In this document: positions 41,640-50,027 of the stretch, piece by piece
Numbering within the stretch: the stretch's first letter is position 1
Layout of the letters: each line of letters starts with the position of its first letter
NCBI GenBank assembly: GCA_964425695.1
Contig: CAYRNF010000006.1
Location: forward strand, 77,102 to 141,101
Reading direction: 5' to 3'
DNA from: JAKPBU01 sp964425695
GTDB taxonomy: Bacteria > Pseudomonadota > Gammaproteobacteria > Xanthomonadales > Xanthomonadaceae
DNA: 64,000 nucleotides
Notes under the pieces: generated by a model
Databases searched by the model: none
What the model was told of the DNA's origin: nothing
What the model saw: only the letters and a program-made list of their open reading frames with translations
Made by a program: the position numbers and the translations under genes

Positions 41640-44126
41640 ATGAGCGTCGCGATCCCGTTCCTCGCCTTCCTGTTCGCAGCGGCGTTCGCCGCCTACCATC
41701 GCCTGCGGCTGTGGCTCTGGGCTGCAATTACCGCCGCGCTGCTGGCCGCGTGCTGGCTGCTGGGCGCCGATCCCACCGCTACCCTCGTGGCGGCCGCACT
41801 GGTGGCGCTGGTGTCCGTGCCGCTGCTGCTGCCGTTCCTGCGCAAGCCGCTGATCACCGCGCCGCTGCTGAAGTTCTACACCCGGATCCTGCCGCCGCTG
41901 TCGGATACCGAGCGCACCGCACTGGAGTCGGGCACGGTCGGTTTCGAAGGCGAGCTGTTCTCGGGCAAGCCCGACTGGGACAAGCTGTTGACGCTGCCGA
42001 AGCCGGCGCTGACCGCGGAGGAGCAGGCCTTCCTCGACGGCCCATGCAACGAGCTGTGCCGGATGATCGACGACTGGGACATCACCCACGTGCGCGCCGA
42101 CCTGCCGCCGGAGATGTGGGAATTCATCAAGAAGAACAAGTTCTTCGGGATGATCGTGCCGAAGGAATACGGCGGCCTGGGTTTCTCGGCGCTGGCCAAC
42201 CACAAGGTGATCCAGAAGCTCTCGTCGATCTCCACCGTGGTCAGTTCCACCGTGGGCGTGCCCAATTCGCTGGGCCCGGCGGAGCTGCTGATGCATTACG
42301 GCACCGACGAGCAGAAGCGCTACTACCTGCCGCGCCTGGCCGACGGCCGCGAGGTGCCCTGCTTCGCGCTGACCGGTCCGTTCGCCGGCTCGGATGCGAC
42401 CTCGATCCCGGATTTCGGCATCGTGTGCAAGGGAATCTGGAACGGCGAGGAGACGCTGGGCATCCGCCTGACGCTCAACAAGCGCTACATCACCCTGGCG
42501 CCGGTGGCCACGCTGATCGGCGTGGCGTTCCGCATGTACGACCCGGATGGCCTGATCGGCGACACGCGCGACATCGGCATCTCGCTGGTGCTGGTGCCGC
42601 GCGACGTCGAGGGGTTGAACATCGGCCGCCGCCACTTCCCGCTGAACTCGCCGTTCCAGAACGGCCCGATCCAGGGCCGCGACATCTTCCTGCCGCTGAG
42701 CCAGCTGATCGGCGGCCAGGCGTACGCCGGCCAGGGCTGGCGCATGCTGATGGAAAACCTGTCGATCGGCCGCTCCATCACCCTGCCCTCCACCGCCAGC
42801 GGCGGCGCCAAGCTCGCGGCCGTGGTGGGTGGCGCCTACGCGCGCATCCGCAAGCAGTTCGGCCTGTCGGTGGGCCGCTTCGAGGGCGTGGAGGAAGCGC
42901 TGGCGCGCATCGGCGGCAAGGCGTATGCCATCAGCGCGCTGTCGCAGGCCACCGCCGCCGCGGTGGCGCGCGGCGAGAACCCGGCCGTGCCTTCCACCAT
43001 TTCCAAGTACCACTGCACCCAGATGGGCCGCGAGGTCTCGCAGGACCTGATGGACGTGCTGGGCGGCAAGGGCATCATCCTGGGGCCGCGCAATTTCGCC
43101 GGCCGCGGCTGGCAGGCTTCGCCGATCGCGATCACGGTGGAAGGCGCCAACATCATGACCCGCAGCCTGATGATCTTCGGGCAGGGCGCGATCCTGTGCC
43201 ATCCGTGGGTGCTCAAGGAGATGAAGGCGGCGCAGCTGCCGGATCCGAAGCAGCGCATCGACGAGTTCGACCGCAACCTGTTCGGCCACATCGGCTACGC
43301 CATCAGCAACGCGGTGCGCAGCTGGTGGTACGGCCTGACCAGCGCCCGGATCGGCGCCGCGCCGGGCGATGCCTACACCCGCCGCTACTTCCGCAAGCTG
43401 GACCGCTACTCTGCCGCGTTGTCGGTGATGGCCGACACCTCGATGCTGCTGCTGGGCGGCAAGCTGAAGTTCAAGGAGTCGCTGTCGGGCCGCCTGGGCG
43501 ACGTGCTCAGCCAGCTGTACATCGCCAGCGCCATGCTCAAGCGCTACCAGGACGAGGGCGCGCCGGAAGCCGACCAGCCGCTGCTGGCATGGGCCTTCCA
43601 CGACGCGGTCAACAAGATCGAGACCGCCCTGTCCGGCGCGCTGCGCAACTTCCCGATCCGCCCGGTGGGCTGGCTGCTGTGGGCGCTGATCTTCCCGCTG
43701 GGCCGCCGCGCGCAGGCGCCTAGCGACCGGCTGGGGCATCGCGTGGCGTCGCTGCTGATGACACCCAACGAGGCCCGCGATCGGCTGATGTCCGGCGTGT
43801 TCACCGAGCCGACCGCGCTGAACCCGGCGGGCCGGATCATCGCGTCCCTGCCCAAGGTCATCCTGGCCGACCCGGTCGAGCGCAAGTTCCTGAAGGCGCT
43901 CAAGACCCGCGGCATCGAGGCCTGGGACTTCGCCGCGCAGCTCGACGAGGGCGTCAGGGAAGGCTGGATCACGGCCGAAGAGCGGCGCCAGCTGGAGGAA
44001 CTGCGCGAGATCACGCTGGACGCGATCACCGTGGACGACTTCGATCCCGAGGAACTGCGCTCGGCCGGGTATCGCACGCTCTACGGCGAGGACCGGCCGC
44101 AGGCCGAATCGCGCGCCGCGGCGTGA
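41640..44126 (+). CDS. fadE: acyl-CoA dehydrogenase, FadE type
   Basis: First step of fatty acid beta-oxidation, oxidising acyl-CoA to enoyl-CoA with FAD. The 828 residues match the long FadE class: N-terminal membrane helices (FLAFLFAAAFAAY, LWLWAAITAALLAACWLL), the dehydrogenase core (FGMIVPKEYGGLGF, CFALTGPFAGSDATSI, LGGKGIILGPRNF), and the extra C-terminal domain after residue 560. The ATG at 41640 is chosen for the upstream GGGGGAG; another ATG at 41607 is possible. Expression is probably released when long-chain acyl-CoA accumulates. Confidence 0.95.
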   Translation: MSVAIPFLAFLFAAAFAAYHRLRLWLWAAITAALLAACWLLGADPTATLVAAALVALVSVPLLLPFLRKPLITAPLLKFYTRILPPLSDTERTALESGTVGFEGELFSGKPDWDKLLTLPKPALTAEEQAFLDGPCNELCRMIDDWDITHVRADLPPEMWEFIKKNKFFGMIVPKEYGGLGFSALANHKVIQKLSSISTVVSSTVGVPNSLGPAELLMHYGTDEQKRYYLPRLADGREVPCFALTGPFAGSDATSIPDFGIVCKGIWNGEETLGIRLTLNKRYITLAPVATLIGVAFRMYDPDGLIGDTRDIGISLVLVPRDVEGLNIGRRHFPLNSPFQNGPIQGRDIFLPLSQLIGGQAYAGQGWRMLMENLSIGRSITLPSTASGGAKLAAVVGGAYARIRKQFGLSVGRFEGVEEALARIGGKAYAISALSQATAAAVARGENPAVPSTISKYHCTQMGREVSQDLMDVLGGKGIILGPRNFAGRGWQASPIAITVEGANIMTRSLMIFGQGAILCHPWVLKEMKAAQLPDPKQRIDEFDRNLFGHIGYAISNAVRSWWYGLTSARIGAAPGDAYTRRYFRKLDRYSAALSVMADTSMLLLGGKLKFKESLSGRLGDVLSQLYIASAMLKRYQDEGAPEADQPLLAWAFHDAVNKIETALSGALRNFPIRPVGWLLWALIFPLGRRAQAPSDRLGHRVASLLMTPNEARDRLMSGVFTEPTALNPAGRIIASLPKVILADPVERKFLKALKTRGIEAWDFAAQLDEGVREGWITAEERRQLEELREITLDAITVDDFDPEELRSAGYRTLYGEDRPQAESRAAA

Positions 44127-44175
44127 CAACGGGCGTCGTCCCCGCAGGCGCGGGGATGGCGCCGGAACCCTGCCC

Positions 44176-44652
44176 ATGCCGCAGCCGAGCGTGCTGTCCC
44201 TCTACCACCGGCTGGCGCCGCTCCCCGCGGGCCGGTGGCTGTTCTCGCGCGTCATCTGCCTGAAGGCGCCCTATTTCGCCAGCATCGCGCCGCGCATCGA
44301 ATCGCTGGCGCCGGGACGCGGCGTGGCGACGCTTCGCCACCGCCGCCGCGTCAGCAACCACATCGGCAGCGTGCACGCGATCGCGCTGTGCAACCTGGCC
44401 GAATTCGTCGGCGGCCTCACCTGCGACGTGAGCATTCCACCGGGCATGCGCTGGATCCCCAAGGGCATGACGGTGGAATACCTGAAGAAGGCGATGGGAA
44501 CAATGCGCGCCACCGCCACGCCGGAGTTCGCTCCCGCGCAGGCGCAGACCGGCTACGAACTGCCGGTCCGCGTGGAGGTGGCCGATGGCGCGGGCGATGC
44601 GGTCTTCCGCGCGCGCATCGCGATGTGGGTGTCGCCCACCCCGCCGCGCTGA
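44176..44652 (+). CDS. hotdog-fold protein, DUF4442 type
   Basis: A 158-residue protein of the DUF4442/hotdog thioesterase-like group. The long helix with N-H-I-G-S-V-H-A-I-A-L-C-N-L-A-E (RVSNHIGSVHAIALCNLAEF) and following strands GLTCDVSIPPGMRWIPKGM fit the fold. It lies 49 bp after fadE on the same strand, so a role with acyl-CoA intermediates is plausible but unproven. Confidence 0.8.
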   Translation: MPQPSVLSLYHRLAPLPAGRWLFSRVICLKAPYFASIAPRIESLAPGRGVATLRHRRRVSNHIGSVHAIALCNLAEFVGGLTCDVSIPPGMRWIPKGMTVEYLKKAMGTMRATATPEFAPAQAQTGYELPVRVEVADGAGDAVFRARIAMWVSPTPPR

Positions 44653-44750
44653 GCTGCGCCCGGCGCGCTGGCCGACTGGCGAACTCGCGCTGCCCGACGG
44701 TGCGGTGCGCACAGGGTCGCTGCATGGTGACGCGAATCCGGGGCGACGTG

Positions 44751-44770
44751 GTCGCGGCTGAAGCCGCTCG
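44751..44770. repeat. REP-like element
   Basis: GTCGCGGCTGAAGCCGCTCG is the reverse-oriented core of the GCGGCTTC family, forming a 5-bp GCGGC/GCCGC stem with loop TGAA, after the hotdog gene. Confidence 0.45.
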
Positions 44771-44802
44771 TGCCGCGTGGCTGCGTTGACCGGCCGCGCA
44801 TG

Positions 44803-44829
44803 AAAAGGCCCGCCGTGGGGGTCCGGGCC
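44803..44829 (-). terminator. terminator of the sigma/DUF4097 operon
   Basis: On the minus strand GGCCCG pairs with CGGGCC across an 11-nt loop, followed by TTTTC, 34 bp after the DUF4097 stop. Confidence 0.7.
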
Positions 44830-44863
44830 GGCCTGGGAAGTGACCGGTGCTGGCCGGTGCGCG

Positions 44864-45772
44864 TCAATCCAGGGTCAGGGTGAAATCCCCCGAGAAGGTT
44901 TCCACCCGGATCTCGCCGGCGCCGTTGCCGTAGCGCGTGCGCAGGCTCGAGCCGGGGCCGAACTCCTCCTTGTCCACCTTGGCGCCCGGCGCGCGCAGCG
45001 TGCCGCTGAAACTGTCCGCCTCGACCCGCGCCGACAGCGCGCGCGGCAGGTGTAGGTCGATGTCCCCGCTCACCGTTTCGCCGCGCACCTCGCCGCCGCG
45101 CGCCAGGCCGATGCGCGCGGTGATGTCGCCGGACACGCTTTGCGCCGAGAACCCGCGCAATGCCTCGCCACGGCTGTCCACCTGCACGCTGCCGGAGACG
45201 GTTTCCACGTCCACGCGCCCGTTCATGCGCCCGCGCAGCGCGATCTCGCCGCTGACGCTGTCGGTGGACACGTCGCCGGCGGAATTGATGGTCAGCGTCT
45301 GGCTGCCGCTGACGGTCTCGATCTGGGCGCTGCCCGGCGCGCCGGCGAACACCACGTCGCCGCTGACGCTTTCGATCTCGAGCTCCTGCGGCGCGACGCC
45401 TTCCACGTGCACCTGCGCCGAGACCGACTCGATGTCCAGCGACGCCTGCAGCGGCACCTGCACGATCAGCGTGGTCGGCCCGCTGCGGCTGTTGCCGCGG
45501 CCCCAGCTGCGCTCCGGGTACTTCGCTTCGATGCGCAGGCTGGCGCCGCCGCCATCCACGATCAGCCGCTCCACGCCGTCGCCCAGCGAGCCGGTCACCC
45601 GCACCTCGTTGCGGTTCCAGGGCTTCACCTCGATGCGTCCCTTGAGGTTCTCGATGTGGACGCTGCCGCGCGCGTCGAGCGGGCGGGTCTCGTCGATGGG
45701 CGTGGCGGCGAACGCCGGGGCGGCGGCGGCCAGTACGGCGGTGGCGATGAGAGTGCGGCGAAGGCGGAACAT
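44864..45772 (-). CDS. exported DUF4097-family repeat beta-helix protein
   Basis: A 302-residue exported protein. Signal peptide (LIATAVLAAAAPAFA) followed by repeated strands with the pattern ESVSGDV/ETVSGSV/DSVSGEI, twelve or so, which is the hallmark of DUF4097 beta-helices and head-GIN-like domains. These are often in operons with anti-sigma factors and may be part of a sensing or protective envelope layer. The start at 45772 gives a clean signal peptide. It is last in the sigma / anti-sigma / DUF4097 operon. Confidence 0.85.
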   Translation of the reverse strand: MFRLRRTLIATAVLAAAAPAFAATPIDETRPLDARGSVHIENLKGRIEVKPWNRNEVRVTGSLGDGVERLIVDGGGASLRIEAKYPERSWGRGNSRSGPTTLIVQVPLQASLDIESVSAQVHVEGVAPQELEIESVSGDVVFAGAPGSAQIETVSGSQTLTINSAGDVSTDSVSGEIALRGRMNGRVDVETVSGSVQVDSRGEALRGFSAQSVSGDITARIGLARGGEVRGETVSGDIDLHLPRALSARVEADSFSGTLRAPGAKVDKEEFGPGSSLRTRYGNGAGEIRVETFSGDFTLTLD

Positions 45773-45813
45773 GGCGTGGTCTCCGGACAGGGCAAGCCGA
45801 GCGCGGCGGCGCA

Positions 45814-46353
45814 TCAGCTGAAAGTGGCGCGCTGGGTGAGCTCCAGGCGTTTGTCGTAGGTGCGGCGCAGCTGGTCCAGCAGGAACCGCGCATCGGGATC
45901 GCGCGCCAGCGCCGTGCGGATCTGCTGGGCGCTGCGGTCAAGTTCCTGCAGCGCGGCACCGGCGGGCGCGACCGGCGCGCCGGCGGCCTGCAGCTCGCGC
46001 AGCGCGCCTTCGTACTCGCGGGTCAGCGCCTGCGCCTGGCGTTCCAGCATGGCCCCGCCGGCGTCCGCAGGCGGCAGGCCCAAGCCGGGGCGCAGCTGCC
46101 AGGCCACGCCCACCGCCAGCACCAGCGACGCGGCCAGCGCGAACGGCGCCAGGCGACGTGCCCGGCCGGGGCGCAGCGGCACCACGTTGCGGGCCGCATC
46201 GGGCGCCGGGCGCGATGCCTGCGCGATGCGCGCGGCGATGCCCGGCCACAGGTCGTGCGCCGGCAGCTGTTCGCCGCGCAGTCCGCGCAGCTGCATCAGC
46301 AGGTCGGCGTCGCCGTCCGCTGCGGGGTGGGAGTCGGTGCGGTTCGTGGTCAT
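45814..46353 (-). CDS. anti-sigma-like membrane protein
   Basis: A 179-residue protein with a cytoplasmic N-terminal part of about 65 residues, one transmembrane helix (LAPFALAASLVLAVGVAW), and a periplasmic helical tail (EYEGALRELQAAG, QQIRTALARDPDARFLLDQL). No zinc-binding HxxxCxxC is present, so it is not a ZAS-type anti-sigma factor. Its start overlaps the sigma gene stop by 4 bp, which strongly suggests it controls that sigma factor. Confidence 0.7.
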   Translation of the reverse strand: MTTNRTDSHPAADGDADLLMQLRGLRGEQLPAHDLWPGIAARIAQASRPAPDAARNVVPLRPGRARRLAPFALAASLVLAVGVAWQLRPGLGLPPADAGGAMLERQAQALTREYEGALRELQAAGAPVAPAGAALQELDRSAQQIRTALARDPDARFLLDQLRRTYDKRLELTQRATFS

Positions 46354-46973
46354 GCGCGTGCGTTCCCGAGTCTGTCTGCCGGGTCGAAACCCGCCAGGCG
46401 TTGCCGCAGCAGGCCGCGTGCGCGGTGCAGCTGCGCCTTGGAGCTTCCCACCGCCATGCCCAGCTCGGTGGCGATCTCCTCGTGCTTCCAGCCTTCCACA
46501 TCGTGCAGCACCAGCACCGCGCGGGCGCGCGGCGGCAGCGTGGCGACCGCGCGCTCCAGGTCGGTGCGCAGCGCGGTGCCGTGGCCGGCCGAATCGGCGG
46601 CGCCCAGGGTGTCGAAGACCGATTCGTCCTCGTCCTCGCCCGGCCGGCTGCGGCGGCTGCGCAGTTCCATCAGCGCGGTGTTCACGGCCAGCCGGTGCAG
46701 CCAGGTGGAAAAGCGGCTCTCGAACCGGTAGCCGGGCAGCGCCTGCCAGGCACGGACGAAGGCTTCCTGGGTCAGGTCCTCCGCGCGGGCGCCCGCCCCG
46801 CCCACCAGCCGCGCGATCACCCCGTGCACGCGGCCCAGGTGGCGCCGGTACAGCGCCTCGAAGGCCGGCATGTCGCCGCCGGACGCCAGCCGCGCCAGCG
46901 CCTGGTCCGGATCGTCCGCCGGGGCGGGGCTTTCGGCGGCGGCAGGCCAGGTGGTCACGGCAAGGGTCAGCAT
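46350..46973 (-). CDS. ECF RNA polymerase sigma factor
   Basis: A 207-residue group IV (ECF) sigma factor. Region 2 is visible in DMPAFEALYRRHLGRVHGVIARLVG and QEAFVRAWQALPGYRFESRFSTWL; region 4 includes LPPRARAVLVLHDVEGWKHEEIATELGMAVGSSKAQLHRAR, with the usual helix-turn-helix. The regulon cannot be predicted. The ATG at 46973 is the likely start; longer frames run into the upstream leader. Its stop overlaps the anti-sigma gene start. Confidence 0.88.
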   Translation of the reverse strand: MLTLAVTTWPAAAESPAPADDPDQALARLASGGDMPAFEALYRRHLGRVHGVIARLVGGAGARAEDLTQEAFVRAWQALPGYRFESRFSTWLHRLAVNTALMELRSRRSRPGEDEDESVFDTLGAADSAGHGTALRTDLERAVATLPPRARAVLVLHDVEGWKHEEIATELGMAVGSSKAQLHRARGLLRQRLAGFDPADRLGNARA

Positions 46974-47220
46974 ACGGATTGGGATGCGGGGCGGGCCCGC
47001 AGGGTTTAGAGCCGGTGCGAACCGGGCCAGGCGCCCCTGCATTGCGCCCGCCCCACGTGCCCTGCCGGGTACCAGGACCTTCCGGATTCCGTGCGCGTGC
47101 GACGGCGACACAACCAGGAACGTCCGCCGCCCGGGGAGGGGCGCAAGCCACGCCGCGTCGCGTCGCGTCCGCCCGGCAACGCCGCCCGGGCACGCGACGC
47201 CGCGTGGTCAGCCCTCCTTC

Positions 47221-47493
47221 GATGGATGCCGGGCATGCGCCGATGAATGCCCGCCGTTCCGCCGTGAATGCCAGGCACTCGACACCGAGCGATCCGCATT
47301 CAAGCGTGAGTGCGAACCGCTTGAGCGCGAATGCCGGGCATTCATGCATGAGTCCGAATCACTTGATCGTGAGTGCCGGGCATTCATGCATGACTCCGAA
47401 CCAGTCGAGCGTGAGTGCCGGGCACTCACGCGTGAGCGCGAACCACGCGTGCGCGAGTGTCCGGCATTCAAACGCGTGTTCCGTGGGCTCGAT
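47221..47493. repeat. 21-bp tandem repeat tract (13 copies, alternating as a 42-bp unit)
   Basis: Thirteen contiguous 21-bp units with no spacer. Two types alternate in the middle: CGTGAGTGCCGGGCATTCAT(G) and CATGAGTCCGAACCAGTCGA(G). Units are 60-100 % alike, with a palindromic TCATGCATGA at unit junctions. The rest of the 672-bp gap between the sigma and phosphoesterase genes (46974-47220, 47494-47645) shows nothing I recognise. The plus frame would encode heptads of the RECRAFM/HESESLD kind, and a minus frame (47208-47618) heptads such as NARHSRS. But third-position GC is only about 50 %, unlike genes here, so I treat it as a minisatellite rather than a gene. Confidence 0.85.
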
Positions 47494-47645
47494 GCCCGGC
47501 GCCGGCGGGTCACGGGCGACTGGCGGCACCTATCGCCGCCCTCTCGCGGCTCACCCGTGCCCCGGGCACTGTGCCGGCGGGCGCCTCCCCGGCGCTCCGC
47601 GGGTCCGCCGGGCGCCATCAGGTGCCGGTTCTAAGACCGCCTTCC

Positions 47646-48545
47646 TCAGCGCCCGGCCGCTGCCGTCCCTGCGCGGGCGGCGTCGGCGCTGCGCAGGGTC
47701 AACCGCGAGATCTCCGGCGGCACGCCCAGCCGCGCCGGCACGATGCTGGTGCCGATGCCCGGGCTGACGAACAGGCTGCGGCCGCCGTCCGCGATCAACC
47801 CGCGCAATCGGTGCGAGCCGGGGCGGAACTCGGGTGGCGGCATCAGCCCGAACGGGTTGATCTGCCCGCCGTGGGTATGCCCGGCCACGGTCAGCGCGGC
47901 GCGCGCGGGGATCCGCGGCCACAGGTCGGGTTCGTGGGTCAGCGCGATGGCTGGTGCATCGCCCGTCACACGCGCGAACGTGCCTTCGACATCCGGGTTG
48001 CCTTCCTGCAGGTCGCCCAGTCCCACCAGCCAGAAGCGGCAGCCGCGCACGGTCAGCGGCAGCGCGGTGTCGTCGACCATGCGCACGCCCGCGGCGGAGA
48101 AGGCCCGGGCCACCTGCGGCCCGTTCTTCCACCAGTCGTGGTTGCCCAGCACCGCGTACACCGGCTTGCGCGCGGTGAGCGGGCGCAGGTGTTCGGCGAT
48201 GGTGTCGGCGGGGATGTAGGTCCCCATGAACACGCTCAGGATCACGTAGTCGCCGGCCATCAGCACCATGTCCGCGTCGCTTTCGGCCAGGCGCCCGACC
48301 CAGCGCTTGAGGTTGTCCACGCCGTTGCGCGGCGAGCCGGTGTGCGTGTCGGCCACCACGTCCACGCGCAGGCCGTCGCACTGCGCCGGCCAGCCGGTGG
48401 GCGTCACCGCATAGTCGCGCTCCACCAGCTGTCCCGGCTCCACCACGAAGCCGTGCACCAGCACCGCCAGCAGCGCGGCCAGCAGCAGTGCCGCCAGCAC
48501 CTTCCACCCCATGCGTCCGCGCGCCGCGCGCGCCGTGGGCCTCAT
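47646..48545 (-). CDS. metallophosphoesterase
   Basis: A 299-residue membrane-anchored phosphoesterase of the YaeI/UDP-diacylglucosamine-hydrolase-like calcineurin superfamily. One N-terminal helix (GWKVLAALLLAALLAVLVHGFV) precedes the metal motifs: VADTHTG, AGDYV, LGNHDWW, LTHEP and AGHTHGGQ. These bind two metals. The substrate may be a lipid-linked pyrophosphate or nucleotide, not determined. Its start overlaps the transporter stop by 4 bp, so the two are probably translated together. Confidence 0.88.
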   Translation of the reverse strand: MRPTARAARGRMGWKVLAALLLAALLAVLVHGFVVEPGQLVERDYAVTPTGWPAQCDGLRVDVVADTHTGSPRNGVDNLKRWVGRLAESDADMVLMAGDYVILSVFMGTYIPADTIAEHLRPLTARKPVYAVLGNHDWWKNGPQVARAFSAAGVRMVDDTALPLTVRGCRFWLVGLGDLQEGNPDVEGTFARVTGDAPAIALTHEPDLWPRIPARAALTVAGHTHGGQINPFGLMPPPEFRPGSHRLRGLIADGGRSLFVSPGIGTSIVPARLGVPPEISRLTLRSADAARAGTAAAGR

Positions 48546-49891
48546 GCGGCGTGCCCGGCCGGGACCGGTCCGCGTTCGGCAGGCAGGCGGCGCTCCTCGC
48601 GCAGCAGCCGCCACGCACTGAAGGTCATGCCCGACGCGATCAGCAGGCCCGCGCCGAAGACCACGTTGGACCCGAATGCCGACAGCAGCTTGTGCACCCA
48701 CACGAAGGTCAGGTCGCCGCCACGGTAGATCACCGTGTCGATGGCCGCACCGGCCTTGTAGCGCCACTCACGGCCCACGCGCGTGTAGATGGTCTCGCGC
48801 GCCGGCTTGGCTAGCGAGAACTCGCCCGCGCGCGTCACCACCTGCACGATGGCGATCAGCACCGGCAGCGGCGACGCCGACAGCATCGCGAAGCCGAACA
48901 CGATCGCCGCCCCCGGGACCAGCAGCGCAGGCGCGATGCCGAAGCGCGACATCAGCCCGCGCGTCACCAGCAGCTGGATCACCAGGGTCAGCGAATTGAC
49001 CGCCAGGTCCAGGGTGGCGAAATAGGCGGCGCGTTCGTCCGCGCTGGAGAACAGCGTGCGCGCGATCCGGTTCTGTTCGTTGTACAGCAGCGTGCCCACG
49101 CCCACGCCCAGCACCACCATCAGCGCCAGCCAGCGCAGCAGCGGCTCGCGCGCGACCAGCTTCAGGCCGGCCAGGATCTCGCCGCCCATCGGCACCTCGC
49201 CGCTGTTCTGACCGCGCTGCGCTTCGCGCGCCACCGCGTAGCGGCGCAGCTGCAGGATGCACACCACGCACACCGCCAGCAGCGCCGCGGACACCAGCAT
49301 CATGTTCGCGATCCCCACCCGCTCCACCAGCGTGCGGGTCAGCGCCGGCCCCAGGAACGCGCCGATCGTCCCGGCCGCGCCGATGTAGCCGTAGTAGCGG
49401 CGCGCCTGCGCGTTGTCGTACACGTCGGCCATGAAGCTCCAGAACACCGCCACCGCGAACAGGTTGAACACGGTGATCCACAGGATGAACGCCAGGCCGC
49501 GCCCGGCCACGCCGCTGTCGAACATGGCGTGGAAGACCAGCAGGGTGCCGATGAAGAACCCGTAGATCACCGGCAGGAACACGCGGCGCGCGAAGCGGCT
49601 CACCAGCCAGCCGTACACCGGCTGCAGCAGCAGCATGATCACGAACACCGCGGTGAAGATGAACTGCAGCGTGAACTCGCTCAGCGCCACGCCGCGGCTG
49701 GCGAAGAAGGCGATCAGGCCGGGCGGGAAGATCGCTTCGATGTCGCTGGACGCGGCCATCGCCTCGCGCACCGGGCGCAGCACGTAGTAACCGCTGAGCA
49801 GGCAGAAGAAATACAGGAACGACCACAGCAGCGGCGGCGATTCGCGCATCGCCCCGCGCAACGTGTCCCAGCGGCTGGCCAGTGTGCCCAA
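48542..49891 (-). CDS. MFS-type transporter, TLC/NTP-exchanger-like
   Basis: About 449 residues with twelve hydrophobic segments. The first helix has FLYFFCLLSGYYVLRPVREAM, the hallmark of a group annotated as NTP/NDP-exchange (TLC) or MFS-type transporters in this bacterial family. Substrate specificity cannot be inferred; true ATP/ADP exchange would be surprising in a free-living bacterium. The start is uncertain: a TTG at 49891 has GGAG close upstream, the internal ATG at 49849 gives MRESPPLLW, and an ATG at 49972 would extend into the divergent leader. Confidence 0.8.
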   Translation of the reverse strand: MGTLASRWDTLRGAMRESPPLLWSFLYFFCLLSGYYVLRPVREAMAASSDIEAIFPPGLIAFFASRGVALSEFTLQFIFTAVFVIMLLLQPVYGWLVSRFARRVFLPVIYGFFIGTLLVFHAMFDSGVAGRGLAFILWITVFNLFAVAVFWSFMADVYDNAQARRYYGYIGAAGTIGAFLGPALTRTLVERVGIANMMLVSAALLAVCVVCILQLRRYAVAREAQRGQNSGEVPMGGEILAGLKLVAREPLLRWLALMVVLGVGVGTLLYNEQNRIARTLFSSADERAAYFATLDLAVNSLTLVIQLLVTRGLMSRFGIAPALLVPGAAIVFGFAMLSASPLPVLIAIVQVVTRAGEFSLAKPARETIYTRVGREWRYKAGAAIDTVIYRGGDLTFVWVHKLLSAFGSNVVFGAGLLIASGMTFSAWRLLREERRLPAERGPVPAGHAA

Positions 49892-50027
49892 GCGTGCTCC
49901 TGCGGCGGCTTCGCGGCGAACAACGCGCACGGTAGTCGAAGGCCCGCGCGCCCGCCACCGCGCCCGGAGCAAATGCTCTACCCTCGCCGCCTACCGTCGC
50001 CGCTCGACTCCCCGGAACGCGCTGCTC

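Noticed and set aside
47221..47493. CRISPR array
   Set aside because: Units are contiguous with no unique spacers, and no cas gene is near.
46870..47634. Plus-strand and minus-strand (47208-47618) frames through the 21-bp repeats as genes
   Set aside because: Third-position GC about 50 %, no good ribosome site, and part of the plus frame is antisense to the sigma gene. Kept as a repeat with the coding idea left open.
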